Source: CBCPMX01 sp965120355 (GTDB lineage Bacteria > Bacillota > Clostridia > Oscillospirales > Oscillospiraceae). Taken from it: 10,130 bases of DNA. The notes below the pieces were generated by a model. That model saw only the letters and a list, made by a program, of their open reading frames with translations. It was not told where the DNA came from and made no database searches. A program made the position numbers and the translations under genes. The stretch covers positions 1-10,130 of the forward strand of contig CBCPMX010000055.1 in the NCBI GenBank assembly GCA_965120355.1, read 5' to 3'. Shown here piece after piece: positions 6,711 to 10,130 of the stretch. Within the stretch, counting starts at the first letter, position 1, and each line of letters begins with the position of its first letter.

Positions 6711-6742
6711 CAGAAGGCCATGGCGTATGCTATGGCCTTCTG
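6711..6742. repeat. Strong hairpin between flotillin and DUF975 genes
   Basis: A 14-bp stem (6711-6724 with 6729-6742; one G:T pair) closed by a GTAT loop. On the plus strand no T run follows, so it is not a standard terminator for the flotillin gene and may instead protect or process the mRNA, giving unequal expression. On the minus strand five T residues follow two bases after the stem, so the terminator orientation is antisense to all nearby genes. Confidence 0.75.
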
Positions 6743-6783
6743 TAGCGCAGCTTCTCACTCTTGCCGCCAAAGGAGGGCGTTTT

Positions 6784-7512
6784 ATGAATCGTTTGGGTTT
6801 GAAGCGGGCAGCCAGACAATGTCTTGACGACGCGGAGTGCTCTCCCGCCCTGGTTACCTTGCTCTATTGGATTGTCAGCTTATGTTTCTCTGTGCCGTAT
6901 GTGCTGCTGGTATTCCGCATGCAATCCCAACTGGAATCTGATATCAGCAACGCGGCCACTCTGCTGACTGCATACCAGATGTATCTGGCCTACAGCCAGC
7001 GCCTAATGGTACTGCAAGTGGTATTCAACATGATTTCAGCAATTTGGCAGACAGGGTACGACTCTTTTTCCCTGCGCCTAAGCCGCCGCAGACCCACCGG
7101 CGCAGGGAATCTGCTTGACGGTGTCCGTTTGTTGGGCAAAGTTGTCTGGCTCACAATCCTGATTTTGGTTTTCACATACCTGTGGAGTTTGCTCTTCTTC
7201 ATCCCTGGTATCATAGCCTCCTACCGCTACCGGATGGCCTACTATGCCCTATTGGACGATCCCACTCTGACGGCGAGGGAAGCCTTGGCTGTGTCCAAGC
7301 GCATCACCTACGGACACAAGCTGGAACTTTTCAATCTGGATCTGAGCTTTCTGGGCTGGTATCTGCTGATTGTCCTGACGGCAGGGATCGCCGGTATCTG
7401 GAAATTCCCCTATATCCAGGCCACCTATGCCCACGCTTACAACTGGATGATCCAATTGGACCGCCAATCGCAGGCTCCCCCGCTCAATGAGTATCCTCCC
7501 TTCCGGTTTTAA
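6784..7512 (+). CDS. DUF975 family integral membrane protein
   Basis: A 242-residue membrane protein of the uncharacterised DUF975 family, common in Firmicutes. Hydrophobic segments lie near 23-45, 71-88 (partly), 120-145 and 185-212. The family hallmarks are present: LLFFIPGIIASYRYRMAYY near 139-157, then a DDPTLTAREALAVSK loop, GHKLELFNLDLSFLGW and a final GI..W.FPYIQATYAHAYNWM stretch. Function is unknown, so none is assigned. The ATG at 6784 is chosen over an upstream in-frame ATG at 6727 because AGGAGGG (6771-6777) lies six bases before it and the upstream ATG sits in the loop of the 6711-6742 hairpin. It lies 106 bp after flotillin on the same strand, with no promoter that I can recognise, so co-transcription with nfeD and flotillin is likely. 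Confidence 0.85.
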   Translation: MNRLGLKRAARQCLDDAECSPALVTLLYWIVSLCFSVPYVLLVFRMQSQLESDISNAATLLTAYQMYLAYSQRLMVLQVVFNMISAIWQTGYDSFSLRLSRRRPTGAGNLLDGVRLLGKVVWLTILILVFTYLWSLLFFIPGIIASYRYRMAYYALLDDPTLTAREALAVSKRITYGHKLELFNLDLSFLGWYLLIVLTAGIAGIWKFPYIQATYAHAYNWMIQLDRQSQAPPLNEYPPFRF

Positions 7513-7517
7513 CGCCG

Positions 7518-7550
7518 TTCCGCAGGCCCAAGGAAAAAGGGCCTGCGGAA
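7518..7550 (+). terminator. Probable terminator after the DUF975 gene
   Basis: Perfect 12-bp stem TTCCGCAGGCCC (7518-7529) with its complement at 7539-7550 and a 9-base A-rich loop, five bases after the DUF975 stop. The T tract is short (AATTT), so termination may be partial. Position and stability still make it the most likely end of the nfeD-flotillin-DUF975 transcript. Confidence 0.65.
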
Positions 7551-7576
7551 AATTTGCAAAAATCAGAAATTCACTC

Positions 7577-7605
7577 TTGATTTTTATCGAAAATCATGAT
7601 ATCAT
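7577..7605 (+). promoter_or_regulatory. Promoter of tRNA-Ala
   Basis: -35 TTGATT (7577-7582, four of six), 17-base spacer, -10 TATCAT (7600-7605, five of six). The tRNA begins 13 bases after the -10 box, consistent with a very short 5' leader trimmed by RNase P. Confidence 0.7.
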
Positions 7606-7617
7606 ATTTCGGCAAAC

Positions 7618-7693
7618 GGGCCCATAGCTCAGCTGGGAGAGCGTTCGGTTCGCATCCGAGAGGTCGAGGGTTCGAATCCCTTTGGGTCCACCA
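7618..7693 (+). tRNA. tRNA-Ala with anticodon CGC
   Basis: A 76-nt cloverleaf that reads cleanly by hand. Acceptor GGGCCCA pairs with TGGGTCC, D stem GCTC pairs with GAGC, anticodon stem TTCGG pairs with CCGAG, and T stem GAGGG pairs with CCCTT around TTCGAAT. The anticodon CGC is at 7651-7653 and reads codon GCG. The alanine identity elements G3:T70 and A73 are present, and the CCA end is encoded. Single gene with its own promoter and terminator. Confidence is high because every stem and the discriminator agree. Confidence 0.97.
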
Positions 7694-7694
7694 T

Positions 7695-7733
7695 GTCGGA
7701 GCAAGCTCTGTATCGCTTGCTCCGACTTTTTTT
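7695..7733 (+). terminator. Intrinsic terminator of tRNA-Ala
   Basis: Starts two bases after the encoded CCA. Stem GTCGGAGCAAG (7695-7705) pairs with CTTGCTCCGAC (7716-7726), extendable by one C:G pair, followed at once by seven T residues (7727-7733). A textbook Rho-independent terminator. Confidence 0.95.
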
Positions 7734-7920
7734 CAAAAGTCAAAGTGCACTCACGCCGCTGCCCCTCCTTTCCAAACCGCAGCCGCTGCGCTGGGTTGCG
7801 ATTTGGGTCCGCCGCTATGCGGCGGATTTGTCACGTTACAAAGAAATATCGATTTTCACCGCCCCTTCCAAATGGACATTTACATAAACACCTGTTTTTC
7901 AAAGGCAGCTGTAATGTCGA

Positions 7921-7968
7921 AACAGAAAGCCCGAGAGCCAAGACACAATGCGTCTTGGCTCTCGGGCT
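7921..7968 (-). terminator. Probable minus-strand terminator downstream of the lipoprotein gene
   Basis: Perfect 17-bp stem (7928-7944 with 7952-7968) and a 7-base loop. On the minus strand it is followed by TTCTGTTTC, a broken T tract, so it may end minus-strand transcription coming from the solute-binding lipoprotein gene about 320 bp upstream. On the plus strand no T tract follows. Confidence 0.5.
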
Positions 7969-8227
7969 CTATTCGTGGCCTTTTGTGAAGCCTTGCCCAA
8001 TGGACATATTCTTTCCAAGTTGATCGAAAATACAACTGCTATAACTGCCCTTGGTATTTTCTGAGTAAACAAACGGCACCGGCAACGCAGCCATTACTGG
8101 CAGAAAAAGTTGCGGAAGGCATACAAAACGCCGGCGCACCGGATGCGTATGCTGAAGAACCCCGTGCAGTCTTGAGCCAGACGCTTTCTTTAATGCGCGC
8201 CAGCAGCCCAAAGCCGGCCAACGCAGG

Positions 8228-8264
8228 AGTCCCCGCCCTTTGCGCGAAGCAAAGGGCGGGGACT
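8228..8264 (-). repeat. GC-rich hairpin just after the lipoprotein gene
   Basis: A 16-bp perfect stem AGTCCCCGCCCTTTGC with its complement and a 5-base loop, beginning 22 bases after the lipoprotein stop codon. It has no T tract on either strand. It could stabilise the 3' end of the mRNA or be a dispersed repeat unit. It looks too long and too perfect to be chance. Confidence 0.7.
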
Positions 8265-8286
8265 GGATCAGACGCTTAGATGCGGA

Positions 8287-10059
8287 TCAGCTGACCTGTC
8301 TGTCATAGGCCGCCTGATAAATGGCAATGGCGTCGTAAATACCCATAGCCTCCAGTTCTGCCGTAAATGCATCCCACTCAGAGAAGTCCCGCATTCCAAA
8401 CAGGAATTTGTTCAGCTCTGCCTCGGCATATGTGATGATATCCGTCGTAATGGCGTTGTAAGCCAGCGTCTCCTCTGTGTTGAGGGTCACATAGCCTGGA
8501 ATACTGCGGTCATAGGCCACCTGAGAGGACCAGAAGTCCGTCACTTCCTTCTGCTTATCTGAATAGTAGGCCCAATTGGCCTTCTGCAGCATGACACCGC
8601 AAATCTTACCCTGACAGTTGTAGCGCATAATCATGCCCTCGGGACTCATATTATGCTCATTGTTAACGATCATGTCCGTATAGGTCACGGTGCCGTCCTC
8701 TGCCACGGTATAGGTATAGTCCTCGATGCCATAGGTCATGGTCATGGTTCCCTCATCAGAATACCAATAGTCAATCCACCGCAGGGCCAATTCCGGATCG
8801 GCACAGGTGGTGGAAACAGACACCGTTTGGCCGCTCTGCACCGGCTCATAATCCGCAAAATGGTTAATGGAGTCGTCCCCGGAATTCTGAACGATGACAT
8901 TGATAGGCGTCACATCAAAATCAGGGTTGACGCTGTAGGTATAATAGGTGGACAGCTGGTTTCCGGAGGTATAGAACAGCCCCACATTTTCATTGCAGAT
9001 CAGCGTCTGGACATCATTCATGCTGATGGTAGCGGAAGACAGCACTTTATCCCCGTCAAACAGTCCCTCTTGATACCACCGGTTCATCATCTGTAAATAG
9101 TCCCGATAGGCGTCCGTCATATAAGAACAGACCAATTGCCCGTTGTCGTCCACATACAGCGCCAGATCATCCTCGAAGTATGCAATATCATAGCCGGAAG
9201 TGAGACTAGGGATGCCAACGCCGTTGTCCACAGAGAACACATCTGTGCAGTTGTATTCATTTTTAAATGCAATCAGCGTTTCCTCCAGTTCCTCGAAAGT
9301 CTCCGGCACCGCAAGTCCCAGCGCGTCCAGCCAGTCGCTGCGAATCAAGAGGCCGCGCTCTGTCAGGGGTTGGTCGTTGACCACATAAACAGCCAGTTCC
9401 AGACCTTCTTCAGTCATCACATACTTTTCGACTTCACTGTCTGTATGTACATAGTTCCAGTAATTTGGCATATTGTCGTAGACCAGGTCCGCGATATCCA
9501 GAATAATTCCATCGTCATACGCGCCAGTGGCGCCGGTGGAATAGTTCTGCACCACGCCGGCAATGATATCCGCCCAGTCGCCGGAGGCGCACATCAGGTT
9601 GAACTGGGTGTCATATACCATCATATCCGCCTCTCGCCAGTCAATGCTTACACCCAGATATTCCTCTGCATTCTGGAAGATCTCCAATTCAGCCCAGGAG
9701 TCCCGTACAATTGGCGGGCCGCCGGGCTTGGTGCAGAAGATGCTCAATGTCACCGGCTCCTCCGACAGCGGATAGGTGATGACCGTGTCGTTGTAGCGGG
9801 TTTCCTCCGCAGGGTCCGTGTCCTGTGGAGCTTCAGCCGTTTCCTCCGCTGTCTGTGTCTGGGCAGGTGCAGTTTCGGGTTCCGGCGTCACGCTGTCTTC
9901 TTCGACCGCCGTCTCCGTTTGTTCCACCATTTCTGATTCTTGAGATGGCTCCGCCGAGCCGCTTGTCTGAGCGTCCGTACTGCCGCCGCATGCCGCAAGA
10001 AGCGCGAACAGCAAACTCAGCGCCAGCAAACTGCTGATCCATCGTCTGTAGTACTTCAT
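8287..10059 (-). CDS. LplA-like extracellular solute-binding lipoprotein (ABC importer)
   Basis: A 590-residue lipoprotein, probably the substrate-capturing subunit of a carbohydrate or oligosaccharide ABC importer of the LplA type. The signal peptide has YYRR near its start, a hydrophobic core about 8-22 and the lipobox LAAC, so Cys24 would be lipidated and anchor the protein outside the membrane. Residues 25 to about 85 form a Glu/Thr/Gln/Pro/Ala-rich acidic linker, then the binding fold: PVTLSIF near 102-108, EYLGVSIDW, and FNLMCASGDWADII, the usual FNLMLASGDxPDI motif of this family. Substrate cannot be read from sequence. ATG at 10059 follows AGGAGG (10065-10070) by five bases. No permease gene follows downstream; the next gene on that side, about 590 bp away, is the tRNA on the opposite strand. 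Partner permeases, if local, must lie beyond the right edge. Confidence 0.9.
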   Translation of the reverse strand: MKYYRRWISSLLALSLLFALLAACGGSTDAQTSGSAEPSQESEMVEQTETAVEEDSVTPEPETAPAQTQTAEETAEAPQDTDPAEETRYNDTVITYPLSEEPVTLSIFCTKPGGPPIVRDSWAELEIFQNAEEYLGVSIDWREADMMVYDTQFNLMCASGDWADIIAGVVQNYSTGATGAYDDGIILDIADLVYDNMPNYWNYVHTDSEVEKYVMTEEGLELAVYVVNDQPLTERGLLIRSDWLDALGLAVPETFEELEETLIAFKNEYNCTDVFSVDNGVGIPSLTSGYDIAYFEDDLALYVDDNGQLVCSYMTDAYRDYLQMMNRWYQEGLFDGDKVLSSATISMNDVQTLICNENVGLFYTSGNQLSTYYTYSVNPDFDVTPINVIVQNSGDDSINHFADYEPVQSGQTVSVSTTCADPELALRWIDYWYSDEGTMTMTYGIEDYTYTVAEDGTVTYTDMIVNNEHNMSPEGMIMRYNCQGKICGVMLQKANWAYYSDKQKEVTDFWSSQVAYDRSIPGYVTLNTEETLAYNAITTDIITYAEAELNKFLFGMRDFSEWDAFTAELEAMGIYDAIAIYQAAYDRQVS

Positions 10060-10091
10060 GATTTCCTCCTAACATTCCATCATTTTTGTTT

Positions 10092-10112
10092 TTGTTTGAA
10101 CAACGTAAACAA
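10092..10112. promoter_or_regulatory. Operator-like inverted repeat upstream of the lipoprotein gene
   Basis: Arms TTGTTT (10092-10097) and AAACAA (10107-10112) around nine bases, lying over the expected transcription start. It resembles but does not match a CcpA cre site, with the spacing of the key bases off by one. Weak evidence. Confidence 0.25.
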
Positions 10113-10120
10113 TTATGCCA
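10112..10120 (-). promoter_or_regulatory. Possible extended -10 promoter of the lipoprotein gene
   Basis: The minus strand reads TGGCATAAT: a five-of-six -10 box with the TGn extension, about 50 bases before the ATG. Any -35 box would fall beyond the window edge, so the promoter is only half visible. Confidence 0.4.
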
Positions 10121-10130
10121 AATACCGATC

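Larger units (their letters stand above)
7734..8286. other. Gene-poor region with hairpins, short repeats and possible gene debris
   Basis: No open frame here has both a start codon with a ribosome binding site and protein-like composition. I see an 8-bp GC hairpin (7808-7826), a partial copy of the tRNA 3' end (7802-7813), a 17-bp hairpin (7928-7968), a GC-rich 16-bp hairpin (8228-8264), an imperfect direct repeat around AATGGACAT (7868-7879 and 7996-8007) and a plus-strand open frame from 7989 to 8279 with no usable start. The last reads like coding sequence in its second half and may be a gene remnant. Confidence 0.5.

Noticed and set aside
7808..7826. TCCGCCGC-TAT-GCGGCGGA hairpin
   Set aside because: A stem of 8 bp with a 3-base loop and no proper T tract. 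Likely chance in GC-rich DNA, so not called as a terminator.
7596..7988. Plus-strand open frame (130 residues) that runs through tRNA-Ala and its terminator
   Set aside because: A translation of the tRNA and hairpins is not a gene. No ribosome binding site and no protein-like composition.
7969..8221. Minus-strand open frames of 60-80 residues after the lipoprotein gene
   Set aside because: No ribosome binding site and no recognisable composition. If anything in this stretch was coding, the plus-strand frame looks more protein-like.
9136..9936. Plus-strand open frame (266 residues) opposite the lipoprotein gene
   Set aside because: Shadow frame, rich in Val/His/Ile. No ribosome binding site, while the minus-strand lipoprotein has signal peptide, lipobox and family motif.
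10092..10112. CcpA cre site upstream of the lipoprotein gene
   Set aside because: TTG and AAACAA ends resemble a cre, but the central CG is displaced by one base and the conserved A/R positions do not match. Only a generic inverted repeat is reported.

Overview
The window looks like chromosomal DNA of a low-to-mid GC, spore-forming member of the Bacillota, most likely an Oscillospirales-type gut Clostridium. This is inferred from family content (DegV, a YtvI-like AI-2E transporter, a TM1586-type nitroreductase, an XRE-TPR regulator, NfeD plus flotillin, DUF975, an LplA-like lipoprotein), from strong AGGAGG-type ribosome binding sites and from sigma-A-like promoters. No phage, insertion sequence or CRISPR array is visible.

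Left part (1-1103): the first 26 bases are the start of a minus-strand gene that runs off the edge. It is divergent from degV (185-1051). A hairpin at 1064-1103 separates degV from the convergent gene on its right and looks bidirectional.

Minus-strand block (1165-4312): an XRE-TPR regulator (4297-3404) has its own promoter and terminator. Downstream of it lies a two-gene operon, nitroreductase (3083-2307) followed 2 bp later by a YtvI-like membrane protein (2304-1165). The xre promoter and the operon promoter share a 16-bp element (14 of 16 identical), which suggests that this regulator controls itself and its neighbours.

Plus-strand block (4443-7550): a perfect consensus promoter drives a NfeD-like protein and a flotillin, the conserved pair that organises membrane microdomains. 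A DUF975 membrane protein follows after an unusual hairpin and is probably read from the same transcript. Next comes tRNA-Ala(CGC) with its own promoter and a strong terminator.

Right part (7734-10130): about 550 bp with no convincing gene but several hairpins, short repeats and an open frame without a start codon that may be gene debris. It is followed on the minus strand by a complete LplA-like solute-binding lipoprotein with an unusually long acidic linker, and no permease gene next to it. I did not find a clearly new system. The most testable lead is the XRE regulon suggested by the shared promoter element.
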